Assembly: GCA_023430975.1 (NCBI GenBank)
Contig: JAEYYB010000131.1
Coordinates: 1 to 64,000 of the forward strand
DNA from: Bacillota bacterium
GTDB lineage: Bacteria > Bacillota > Clostridia > Acetivibrionales > DSM-2933
Direction of reading: 5' to 3'
Length of the DNA: 64,000 bases
Position 1 is the stretch's first letter. Each line of letters starts with the position of its first letter. This document shows, piece after piece, positions 17,155 to 25,947 of the stretch. A program made the translations under genes and the position numbers. The notes under the pieces are model-generated. The model saw nothing but the letters and a program-made list of their open reading frames with translations, was not told the origin of the DNA and searched no databases.

Positions 17155-18477
17155 CTATTCACCTATTAATGCTTTTTTATCTTTACTTAATTCTTTTTCA
17201 ATATTTTTTTTCATCTTCTCAACAACTTCATCAGGTTTTGATTTTTTCTTCATTTCTCCCCATACATTATTCCTATAAATTTCAAGGGCTTTACTATCCA
17301 TTGGAGTCAATTTAAAATACTTCGTATCTTCTGCAAGCTTTTTAATAATCGGATATACATTCTGACCTCCATAGAATTCCAATTGTTTATTTAAGTTTTT
17401 TGTATTATTAATATAAGGTTTATATGAAGGTATGGTATTTGTATAATCGACTCCAGCCTTGTTCTTTTGAGTTACTATGTATTCAATTAATTTCCAGGCT
17501 TCATTCTTGTGATCACTCTGCATGTTAATAGCTGCACGAGAATCTGAAGCCCAGGAAGCCAACCCTAAAGGCGGCGTTGTAATTCTCCATTTACCCTTTT
17601 GCTCCGGAACATAGCTTTCCAAAGTACTCATAATATATGATCCATAAAAGCACATAGCCAGTCTATCTTCCTTAAGTGCATTTTTTCCGCCCTCGCCCCA
17701 GAAATTTTCATCTAATAGCCATCCATTTTTAGATGACTGCATCATTATATCCAATGATTTTACAAACAAATTTCCATGACGGACATATTCCAAACTATCA
17801 TCAAAAAAACCTAAAGAATTCCCTACAAGATCAGTAAGGTCAGTCGGATAGGAAAAAATGTACTTACCACTTTCTTTAAGCTTATTGGCTATCTTTATAA
17901 GATTATCCGGATTTTCTATAAATTTACCAAACTCTGAAGGCTCAGATGGAAATCCGTTTTCTTTCATTATATCGGCTCTATACATTGTAATATAGGGTGC
18001 AGTAGATATGGAAAGTGACAATAATTGTTTTTTATCAATAGACAATCCGCTTTCAAAACCTAAAAAATCATTTTTATACTTCCCTGCTGAAAAGGGCTCC
18101 TCAAATAAATCCTGCAAAACATTGTTAACTGTGTACTGTCCGAAAAAACCACTGTCAAATATAAAAATATCAGGCCCTTCGCCGTTTGAAAGAGCCTTCA
18201 TATACTCTTCATCACACTTGTCAAAACTAAAAATCTCTTCCTTTACGGTTATTCCTTTATTTTGAGCCTCAAATTCCTTTATCAATCCAGCTTGACTAAA
18301 CCAGCTCCATAACTTAAGCTCAACATTACCTTTATTACTTTCGGCAGGTTCCTTTTGTTGAACTTTAACATCATTGTATATGTTATTAACCGGCACCTCC
18401 TGCTGCTGCCCACATCCTGCAGTAATACCAATACAAACAGCCATAATAATCGGAATTAACTTGTGTATTTTTCCCAT
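17155..18477 (-). CDS. Extracellular solute-binding lipoprotein (family 1, sugar type)
   Basis: A 440-residue ABC-type substrate-binding protein. The N-terminus has a lipoprotein signal with lipobox ITAGC (lipidated Cys near 22). The body has family 1 features: VELKLWSWFSQAGLIKEFEAQN, GPDIFIFDSGFFGQY, a mid region LAMCFYGSYI, and a late LIEYIVTQKNKAGVDYTNTIPSYKPY. No permease or ATPase gene is nearby, so it is an orphan that could pair with a distant transporter or act as a sensor input. Downstream of a GGDEF gene on the same strand. Start supported by GAAAGGAGAAATTAATA. Confidence 0.85.
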   Translation of the reverse strand: MGKIHKLIPIIMAVCIGITAGCGQQQEVPVNNIYNDVKVQQKEPAESNKGNVELKLWSWFSQAGLIKEFEAQNKGITVKEEIFSFDKCDEEYMKALSNGEGPDIFIFDSGFFGQYTVNNVLQDLFEEPFSAGKYKNDFLGFESGLSIDKKQLLSLSISTAPYITMYRADIMKENGFPSEPSEFGKFIENPDNLIKIANKLKESGKYIFSYPTDLTDLVGNSLGFFDDSLEYVRHGNLFVKSLDIMMQSSKNGWLLDENFWGEGGKNALKEDRLAMCFYGSYIMSTLESYVPEQKGKWRITTPPLGLASWASDSRAAINMQSDHKNEAWKLIEYIVTQKNKAGVDYTNTIPSYKPYINNTKNLNKQLEFYGGQNVYPIIKKLAEDTKYFKLTPMDSKALEIYRNNVWGEMKKKSKPDEVVEKMKKNIEKELSKDKKALIGE

Positions 18478-18506
18478 TATTAATTTCTCCTTTCATTTTT
18501 TCCTTC

Positions 18507-18613
18507 TTAGGCATGCCCCTAATATAACTTCCCATATAATTTCGCTTTCTAAGTTAACTTAACTTATGAACACACACTCAAAAACGGGAAGTAATTTTTC
18601 AATCATGCCTTAA
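18507..18613. repeat. R3 palindromic element
   Basis: TTAGGCATG and CATGCCTTAA mark the ends; ACTTCCC and GGGAAGT lie further in, and the centre holds AAGTTAACTTAACTT. Near-identical to the copy at 25836. Its end contains the stop codon of the GGDEF gene. Confidence 0.75.
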
Positions 18614-20520
18614 CTCAAGGCAACCTTTTTAAGATCACAATAAAATTTAAATTCATTCTCTCCTGTTTCCTTGGAAGCATACATTGCCATATCCGCCATT
18701 TTGAGTAATGTGGTTCTATCAGTGGCATCATCAGGGTATAAGCTAATACCTATACTTCCAGATATATTTAGCTCATGCTTCTTGTCTTTTAGTTGTATAA
18801 TAACACTCTCACATAGTACATTATTAATTTGTTCAGCAGTGATGGATGCTTTTTCATAATCTATATCCCTTAATATAATAACAAACTCATCTCCGCCAAG
18901 TCTGGCAACAAAATCATCCTGGCCGAGGGAATATTTAAATCTATTGGCAACTTCCTTTAACAGCAAATCTCCAACATCATGGCCTAATTTGTCATTAATA
19001 TGTTTAAACCGGTTTAAGTCAATAAACATTACTGCGATTTTACTTTCACACCCATTGGATAAAAGTTCCTCAAGATAATTTGTAAAGTAATATCTGTTAG
19101 GCAATCCGGTAAGAGCGTCATTATAAGCTAATCTTTTCATTTCTTCTCTTGAATTTTCAAGTTCTATTGTTTGAGATAAGAGTTTGTCATTCATAATATT
19201 AATATCATTAAAAAGAGTAACAAGATTATTTGACATAACCTTGAAATTCGATACCAGATTATTAACCTGTACAATGGATGTATCAGGCCATTCGATTATT
19301 TCCTTCCGCTTTACCTTGTCCGGAAGGTCGGTTGTACTTTGAGTTAGCTTTGACAAATCTCTGGATAATACACGACTCATCATTAAGGAAATGAAAATTG
19401 AAATAAAACAAAATGCTATCAAAATAAGAAATTTATTACGATAATTTTCCCATATACCTTCAGTGTAATTTGATAATGGAACTTTTATCTGGAGCTGCAA
19501 ATCTATATCTTCAAATTGATAAACCATTATGTAAAATGCCCTGCTCCATTCTTTAATATCAAATGATAGTCTATTACTTTCAGGAATCCAGCGATATATG
19601 TTATCGGAAACATTTATAACATTTCCTTCATCCTTCCAGTCATACATATTAATCTTTTCTATATTACGATTGGCTGAATATAGATAATTTTTCCTATCAA
19701 CAACATATACTTCAACCTTATCATTTAACGGATTACCAATAATTATATGCTTTAAATCCCTTAAATGTACCGGTGATCTCAAGCGAATTTTTCTAAGCTC
19801 ATTCACATCCCAGCTATTAATCTGGTCAGTTATATTTAACCTTGATGTGTTTAGAATCTGGTTTATTTCAGAACTTACCCTGTCTTGTGTCAACCAGCCG
19901 TCAATCATTATATAGACCAAAAACGGTCCAATAACAGCTGCCATTGTCACATGAAACATCAATCTAGTCAGATCGGTTAATTTTTTTTCTTTATGACCTA
20001 AGAATAATTGTATCGGAATATAAGAAATAATCAGATCTGCAATTAGTACATTTACATTTCCGCATATCCAATTATTTAAAACAAGCAAATAACCTTCCAA
20101 ACCAAGGGATCTGTTGTTTAAATAAAAGATAGAAACTAAAAACGGTATTCCAACCAAAACCCAATATACTATATCAATAAATAGCAATTTGCGAATTTTG
20201 TTTTTCCAAAATAATGATAGAACTAAAATTTCGAGAGTGAAAAAGACTGTATATATGCTTCCATCGAAAAAACATATATCCAGAATATTGGCAACAACAG
20301 CTACACTTAGAGCTTTAAATTTCCCGAAATATCTTAAAATGATAATGGTAAATACATTTCCAAAAGCGAAGCTTATACCATAGGAAAAATTCAGCTCAAA
20401 AACCCTTGCAATCATACTTAATACTGCAAGAATGCTAAACATAATTAAATTTTTAGAACACCTCAATGATAAAACGTTATTTATATAATATCCCTGCCTT
20501 TCAAAATAAGGGATGATCAT
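18610..20520 (-). CDS. Membrane-bound diguanylate cyclase (GGDEF)
   Basis: A 636-residue protein predicted to make cyclic di-GMP. The N-terminal half has about seven hydrophobic segments (MASE-like integral sensor, roughly 20-215), then an extracytoplasmic stretch, another membrane helix (around 370-390) and a HAMP/coiled-coil linker. The C-terminal cyclase (about 470-630) has NDALTGLPNRYYF, DLNRFKHINDKLGHDVGD and the intact ARLGGDEFVIIL site. The upstream inhibitory RxxD site reads GQDD, so canonical product inhibition is probably absent. I start at the ATG at 20520; a TTG three codons earlier is possible. No clear ribosome-binding site is seen. Confidence 0.9.
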   Translation of the reverse strand: MIIPYFERQGYYINNVLSLRCSKNLIMFSILAVLSMIARVFELNFSYGISFAFGNVFTIIILRYFGKFKALSVAVVANILDICFFDGSIYTVFFTLEILVLSLFWKNKIRKLLFIDIVYWVLVGIPFLVSIFYLNNRSLGLEGYLLVLNNWICGNVNVLIADLIISYIPIQLFLGHKEKKLTDLTRLMFHVTMAAVIGPFLVYIMIDGWLTQDRVSSEINQILNTSRLNITDQINSWDVNELRKIRLRSPVHLRDLKHIIIGNPLNDKVEVYVVDRKNYLYSANRNIEKINMYDWKDEGNVINVSDNIYRWIPESNRLSFDIKEWSRAFYIMVYQFEDIDLQLQIKVPLSNYTEGIWENYRNKFLILIAFCFISIFISLMMSRVLSRDLSKLTQSTTDLPDKVKRKEIIEWPDTSIVQVNNLVSNFKVMSNNLVTLFNDINIMNDKLLSQTIELENSREEMKRLAYNDALTGLPNRYYFTNYLEELLSNGCESKIAVMFIDLNRFKHINDKLGHDVGDLLLKEVANRFKYSLGQDDFVARLGGDEFVIILRDIDYEKASITAEQINNVLCESVIIQLKDKKHELNISGSIGISLYPDDATDRTTLLKMADMAMYASKETGENEFKFYCDLKKVALS

Positions 20521-20720
20521 TTTAGACAACTAATAATTTAATCGGAAATATTTAAAGAATCTTACATCTATAAGACTTTGTGATGTGTAAAGACTACAAT
20601 AGGCAGAAGTAAAATAATTTTTATTTTCATTTATAGTAATTCCACATTATAATTAAAATATCCTCTAAAAATTTTGAAAATCCGTTAAGAATATATATTT
20701 TTATTATATACAAAAAGGCG

Positions 20721-20748
20721 TTGACTATATTACCCTTTATGATATAAT
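20721..20748 (+). promoter_or_regulatory. SigA-type promoter of the AI-2E family gene
   Basis: TTGACT (20721-20726), 16 nt, TATAAT (20743-20748), 32 bp upstream of the start codon. Confidence 0.75.
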
Positions 20749-20780
20749 CCTAATATAATTCTCATATTAAGGTGGATATC

Positions 20781-21881
20781 ATGTCTTTTAAATACAGAAA
20801 AATACCTTATTGGAAGTACATACCTATAATAATAATAGCAATAGTTGTATACAAACTTGTTGATAACGCTGAGTATTTGATTGACGGTATAAAATTTGTA
20901 CTATCTGTATTGAGCTACTTGTTCTGGGCTTTTGCCATAGCATACACCTTAAATCCATTGATGGTATTTATTGAAAAGAAACTTAAGGTGCGAAGATACT
21001 TTAGCATATCCATAATATATATACTTTTTTCAGGTCTCATCATTTTTGCGATTACAATACTTGCACCTATTGTAATCAATAGTATAACTCAGTTAAATGA
21101 CAATTTTTCCCAATACGTAAAAAAAACAACCAGTTGGGTTGAGTCCAAAATTGCTGACTTTAACCTGATGGATGATAAGTATAATTTGAGCGACTATTTA
21201 AAAAACAATATGGAGAAAATAATCGGTGAATCACAAAACCTTTTAGTTTCATTGATGAATTATCTCTTTAGCAATATTATCAATATTACTTCAGCAATTA
21301 TAAAGCTTATTTTGAGTATTACCATTTCAATATATCTTCTTTATGATAAGGAAGCAATACTAGAGACATTTAAGAAAACAATATATGCGATTTTAAAAAG
21401 GGATAGAGGCACTAAACTTGTTAATTTTGGAAAAAACGCCAATGATATTTTTGCAAGATACATTATTGGTAAAATTATAGACGCCTTTATAATTTCTATC
21501 ATATGTTTTGTTTTCTGTATTGTTACAGGAATGCCATATCCCATACTCATAAGCCTTTTTGTTGGAATTTTCAATCTTGTACCATATTTCGGTTCATTAA
21601 TCGGTATTATCCCAAGTGTTATTATCACTGTATTTATAAGCCCTATTAAGGCTGTTTGGCTTCTTATATTCCTGCTTGTCCTCGGCCAAATTGATGGATC
21701 TGTTATTGCACCCAAAATAATAGGTGATAAAATAGGCTTAAACCCTATACTTATTATGATATCAATAACCATAGGAGGAGCATTGTATGGAGTTATGGGC
21801 ATGTTTCTTTCCGTACCTGTTATGGCACTTCTAAAAACAATTTTCATTAGCTTTTTGGATAAGAAGCTGGAATCAGAGTAA
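20781..21881 (+). CDS. AI-2E family transporter (PerM/YtvI type)
   Basis: A 366-residue integral membrane permease-like protein. About seven or eight hydrophobic segments are visible, with the conserved C-terminal block ISLFVGIFNLVPYFGSLIGIIPSVII, the GQIDGSVIAPKIIGDKIGLNPILIMISI signature and GGALYGVMGMFLSVPVMALLK. Family members export or import varied small molecules or ions; the AI-2 link applies to only a few. I chose the ATG at 20781, six bases after AAGGTGG, and not the GTG at 20772. It is single and divergent from the GGDEF gene. Confidence 0.88.
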   Translation: MSFKYRKIPYWKYIPIIIIAIVVYKLVDNAEYLIDGIKFVLSVLSYLFWAFAIAYTLNPLMVFIEKKLKVRRYFSISIIYILFSGLIIFAITILAPIVINSITQLNDNFSQYVKKTTSWVESKIADFNLMDDKYNLSDYLKNNMEKIIGESQNLLVSLMNYLFSNIINITSAIIKLILSITISIYLLYDKEAILETFKKTIYAILKRDRGTKLVNFGKNANDIFARYIIGKIIDAFIISIICFVFCIVTGMPYPILISLFVGIFNLVPYFGSLIGIIPSVIITVFISPIKAVWLLIFLLVLGQIDGSVIAPKIIGDKIGLNPILIMISITIGGALYGVMGMFLSVPVMALLKTIFISFLDKKLESE

Positions 21882-21883
21882 TT

Positions 21884-21990
21884 TTAAGTAATGCCTTAGA
21901 AATAACTTCATGTTCTCAAGGACAAAATCCCGACGATTTAACGGGGTTTTGCACGATGAGAATTGGATGTAATTCTTAGCCATTACTTAA
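21884..21990. repeat. R2 palindromic element (107 bp)
   Basis: TTAAGTAATG and CATTACTTAA are perfect 10-bp ends. Inner arms CTTAGAA..TAATTCTTAG and GTTCTCA..TGAGAA pair, and AAAATCCC/GGGGTTTT closes the centre. It lies directly after the AI-2E gene and may double as a terminator between convergent genes. Confidence 0.75.
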
Positions 21991-22006
21991 TATAAAATTT
22001 CAACCT

Positions 22007-23575
22007 CTAAAACTGGTCCTTGAACGAATCTCTAATGGCAATGAACTCATCTAAGTATTTGAAGAACAAATCTACTAAATACGGATCAAAATGTTCTCCT
22101 CTCTGAGCTTTAAAATATTCAATTATCTTATCCAAATCCCATGCAGGCTTGTAAACTCTGATTGTTCCCAGAGCATCGAATACATCTGCAATTGCTGTTA
22201 TTCTGCCATATATATGGATTTCCTCGCCCTTTAACCCGTTAGGATAACCTTTGCCATTATACTTTTCATGGTGATGGTATGCTATTATACTAGCTGTTCT
22301 TATTATTTCTTTTGTTGAATTTTTAAGCATATCATAACCTATTGTCGCATGAGTCTTAATGACCTCAAATTCATCATCTGTCAGCTTTCCTGGCTTGTTT
22401 AATATACTTGCCGGAACACCAAGCTTGCCAATATCATGCATGGCAGAAGCAAGAGAAATAGTATCCGCATCATTTTCAGACATGCCATATTTTAATGCCA
22501 GAAGTTTTGTAAATTCCGAAACCCTTTTTACATGGTTACCGGTTTCCTTTGACCGTGCTTCTGCTATTTCACCTAGTGTGTATATAATTTCCTTTTGTGT
22601 ATCCTGCAGTTTGAGATTCAAAGCTGCGTTTTCAAAAGCGTTTGATATATTGTGACTGAAAATCTCCAAAAGGCTTTTGTCAAAATCCCTGAATTCATCA
22701 GCACCTTCAAAGTACAAAACATATTCAAGGCCTGTACCACTTTTAAAATGAAGTACAATATTTGTTCCAATTGTAAATATTCTTTTTTCAATTATTCCAT
22801 CAATTATTGACGTATATAAACTTTCGTTAATGACATCTTTTATATTCATATTGGCATTCTTTACAAAATTGCCCGAACCTGCAGTAATATAATAATCACC
22901 TGAATTTTTAAATGCAACAAAGCTGGATTGTTCCTTTAAAGGGATATTTTTATAGTAGCAGAGCATGGAATTGATTTGCTCTAAGACAATTCCCGAAAGC
23001 TTTGCTATTGATTGAACTTCAAAAAGATATGATGAGGCTTCTATGATCTTCTCCAGACCCTTTTTATTGATATTGGTAAGGTGTATACTTTCATAGGCCC
23101 TAAGAGACGCAACGATAGTTGTAAACAGCTTTTGTGCTGTTAGCTCTGTCTTCTCCTTATAATCATTTATATCATAATCAACAATAACCCTCTTTTCCGG
23201 TGCTTGCCCAGGTTGGCCTGTCCTTAAGATTATTCTGACTTCATAGTTTTTTACTTCTTCCCTGATAAAGCGGACAAGCTTTAGACCTGAATCCTCCTCC
23301 TCCATAACAACATCTAAAAGGATTATAGCTATATCCTGTGTTTTGTATAAAATCTCACGAGCTTCCTTTGCAGAATAAGCATCTATGAATTCCAAGGCGA
23401 CATTATTAAATGCAAAATCGCTAAGCACAAGCTTCGTAATAGTATGGACCTCATAATCGTCATCTATTATCATTATCTTCCATCTCTTGGACCTATCTTC
23501 CAATACTATATCATCAACCGTATCATCGAAAAAATCCATGTACTCACTATCAATTATAATATCATTACTTGCCAT
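22007..23575 (-). CDS. Response regulator with DUF3369 and HD-GYP phosphodiesterase
   Basis: A 522-residue predicted cyclic di-GMP phosphodiesterase controlled by phosphorylation. The receiver (about 28-150) has IIDDD, the phosphoacceptor in IILLDVVME and the late Lys near NDYKEKTEL. DUF3369 (about 160-320) links to the HD-GYP domain (about 330-510), with ASAMHDIGKLGVP, IKTHATIGYDML, IAYHHHEKYNGKGYPNGLKGEEI and ITAIADVFDAL, so metal and GYP motifs look intact. Its start overlaps the end of the upstream kinase gene by 11 bp, arguing for translational coupling and a cognate pair. Ribosome-binding site AGAGGTGAATAAATCCA. Confidence 0.92.
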   Translation of the reverse strand: MASNDIIIDSEYMDFFDDTVDDIVLEDRSKRWKIMIIDDDYEVHTITKLVLSDFAFNNVALEFIDAYSAKEAREILYKTQDIAIILLDVVMEEEDSGLKLVRFIREEVKNYEVRIILRTGQPGQAPEKRVIVDYDINDYKEKTELTAQKLFTTIVASLRAYESIHLTNINKKGLEKIIEASSYLFEVQSIAKLSGIVLEQINSMLCYYKNIPLKEQSSFVAFKNSGDYYITAGSGNFVKNANMNIKDVINESLYTSIIDGIIEKRIFTIGTNIVLHFKSGTGLEYVLYFEGADEFRDFDKSLLEIFSHNISNAFENAALNLKLQDTQKEIIYTLGEIAEARSKETGNHVKRVSEFTKLLALKYGMSENDADTISLASAMHDIGKLGVPASILNKPGKLTDDEFEVIKTHATIGYDMLKNSTKEIIRTASIIAYHHHEKYNGKGYPNGLKGEEIHIYGRITAIADVFDALGTIRVYKPAWDLDKIIEYFKAQRGEHFDPYLVDLFFKYLDEFIAIRDSFKDQF

Positions 23576-25730
23576 TGGATTTATTCACCTCTTTTTCAGG
23601 TATTCTGATAATAAATGTCGTACCAATTCCAGGTATGCTGTTGCATTTTATCTTTCCCTTATATTCATTTGTCACAATGTTGTATACTATATTAAGCCCT
23701 AATCCGGTTCCGCCCTTGCCCCTTTTAGTTGTAAAAAACGGTTCATATATCTTCTTTATATCATTTTCACTTATACCCTTGCCATTATCGCTGTATTCTA
23801 TAACTATTTCATCGTTTTCACTTGTTATTTTGATGGTCATTATTCCTTCATCGCCGTCATCGAAGGCATGAACCAGGGAATTTACCACAAGATTGGTCAT
23901 GACCTGTGATATACCTCCAGGAGAGGAAGTTATCCATATGTCATCCATGCAATTAACTATAATCCTGTGCTTTGTCTTTTTAATCTTTGGATGTAAGCTG
24001 AGCAAAACTTCATTGATATATTCATTTAATTTAAAAGTTCTTTTTTCTTCTCTTGTCTGGTCTGCTGCTATTTGCTTAAAGCTCTTTACCAGGTTTGAGG
24101 CTCTTTCCAGGTTAATAACAAGTATTCTAATGGATTCCATGGTAGTATTTATATACTTTTCCATATCAACTTTTTTAAGTTTACCTGATTCAAACAAGTT
24201 TATAATTTCATTGTTTTTTTCATCCAGGTAGGAAGCGGCAGTTACACTAACACCTACAGGTGTATTAATCTCATGAGCTACTCCTGCAACCAACCCTCCT
24301 AAAGCAGCCATTTTTTCCGATTGTATAAGTTGGTTCTGAGTTTGTTTAAGTGTTTCAAATGCAGATTCCAACTCTGTTTTTGCAATTTCTCTATCCATAG
24401 CTATACCAAGCAGTGTAATAATTACTATGGAAATATTATATTTCAAAAATGCAGACGCTTCGTTATAAGGACTTATATAAGACATTACCCCCCAGTTCCT
24501 GTTTGTTGATGATATGGGCAATATCCAAACAACATCCTTTGTACCTAACTTATTTATATCCGGCATAATTTCCAAAGGAGGAAAATTTTCTACATCACAT
24601 GATAAATTAACATTATCGGAGTCATTTGATGAATTGTAAATCCTATTTATTTTTAATCTGCTTTTTCCTGTTTGATCTTCATCCCAAAATCCTATGCATT
24701 CCCACCAATAATCATCAACAATTTGAGGAAAAAGTTCATTAATCCCGTCAATATTTGTTGTAAGCAGCTTTGTGCCTAAATCTGAATTTTTTAAAATCGC
24801 ATCTTCAAGATACTTGATAATTGAATTCTTTATATTAATATTTTCCTTTGTAGGTTCAATATTTTCATCACCGGCAGCTTCACAGCTGCATCCGCAGGAT
24901 TTTCTAAGCACAATATCAGTATATGCAAAAACTTCTCTTCCTCTATCAGATTCTTGATTTATCTCTTCAAATAATGCCCTCGCTGCAGTAAATCCCAAAT
25001 CAAAAATATCCTGGTTTATTGTTGTGATACCTGGTTTACAGTTTTGTGCAAATGCATTGTTATCATATCCTACAACAGCTATATCTTGCGGTACAGACAA
25101 TCCTGAATTTTTAAGTTCTTCAATAACACCTCCTGCAAGTGCATCACAACCGGCAAAAACAGCTGTAAATTCAATACCGTTATTGAGCCAATGCTGAACT
25201 GCCGCTCTCCCCTCTCTAGGCAAAGATGATTCGGTTCTGTAAACAAGACTCTTATCATATGTAATTCCATTTTCTTTAAGCGTATCTATATAAACTTCAA
25301 GGCGTTCTTTCATATCTTTTATCTCTAACCAGCCCAAAAATGCTATTTTTCTATGTCCGTGATATATCAGGTGTTCAACTGCTTTTTTTGAGCCATTGAT
25401 ATTATCACATTTTATAACAGTACAATTGTTTTGCCCTCTATCAACACCTATTAACACAACAGGCTTACCAGTTTTAGCGATAAAATTCAAATATTCATCA
25501 CTGGCACCCTCTGTAAGTATAATCCACCCGTCTATATTGTTAATCGCCAAAGGATAATAACTCTCAACCTTATTTACATCAGAGTAAAACCTGTTAATCA
25601 TAAAAGTATTCAACACAAATAAGTTGGAATTTTGCCCTTTTACATACTCATGAATACCATATAAAAGCTTACCGTGATATAAACCTTCTGCATACTTTGT
25701 AATTACACCAATACGTAATTTGCCAGGCAT
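23565..25730 (-). CDS. Cytoplasmic histidine kinase with LacI-like ligand sensor (paralogue 1)
   Basis: A 721-residue protein. Residues about 3-290 match the periplasmic-binding-protein fold of LacI/GalR regulators without the DNA-binding helix-turn-helix: LRIGVITKYAEGLYHG, NIDGWIILTEG, AVEHLIYHGHRKIAFLG, DIAVVGYDNNAFA, LRKSCGC. A middle region (300-440) is followed by a coiled coil, a HisKA domain with GLVAGVAHEINTPVG (His near 484) and an ATPase domain with FTTKRGKGGTGLGLNIVYNI. No membrane helix is seen, so it should read an intracellular ligand, perhaps a sugar. I start at the second ATG (25730) by analogy with paralogue 2; AAAGGAT precedes it. Confidence 0.88.
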   Translation of the reverse strand: MPGKLRIGVITKYAEGLYHGKLLYGIHEYVKGQNSNLFVLNTFMINRFYSDVNKVESYYPLAINNIDGWIILTEGASDEYLNFIAKTGKPVVLIGVDRGQNNCTVIKCDNINGSKKAVEHLIYHGHRKIAFLGWLEIKDMKERLEVYIDTLKENGITYDKSLVYRTESSLPREGRAAVQHWLNNGIEFTAVFAGCDALAGGVIEELKNSGLSVPQDIAVVGYDNNAFAQNCKPGITTINQDIFDLGFTAARALFEEINQESDRGREVFAYTDIVLRKSCGCSCEAAGDENIEPTKENINIKNSIIKYLEDAILKNSDLGTKLLTTNIDGINELFPQIVDDYWWECIGFWDEDQTGKSRLKINRIYNSSNDSDNVNLSCDVENFPPLEIMPDINKLGTKDVVWILPISSTNRNWGVMSYISPYNEASAFLKYNISIVIITLLGIAMDREIAKTELESAFETLKQTQNQLIQSEKMAALGGLVAGVAHEINTPVGVSVTAASYLDEKNNEIINLFESGKLKKVDMEKYINTTMESIRILVINLERASNLVKSFKQIAADQTREEKRTFKLNEYINEVLLSLHPKIKKTKHRIIVNCMDDIWITSSPGGISQVMTNLVVNSLVHAFDDGDEGIMTIKITSENDEIVIEYSDNGKGISENDIKKIYEPFFTTKRGKGGTGLGLNIVYNIVTNEYKGKIKCNSIPGIGTTFIIRIPEKEVNKSNGK

Positions 25731-25835
25731 ATTTAAATCCTTTCCCATAATGAGTCATTGCTAAAGGAATGGCTAAAATATTACTAATACATAAAAATAT
25801 ATCGGCACATTTACATATTTAATATACAATTATTT

Positions 25836-25942
25836 TTGGCATGCCCCAAATATAACTTCCCGTATAATTTCGCTTTCTAAGTTAACTTAACTCGTGAACA
25901 CACGCTCAAAATGGGAGGTAATATTTCAATCATGCCTTAGCT
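25836..25942. repeat. R3 palindromic element
   Basis: Starts TTGGCATGCCCC and ends CATGCCTTA, with ACTTCCCGTATAATTTCG and the core AAGTTAACTTAACTCGTGAAC shared with the copy at 18507. It separates the two kinase genes. Confidence 0.75.
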
Positions 25943-25947
25943 TCTGA

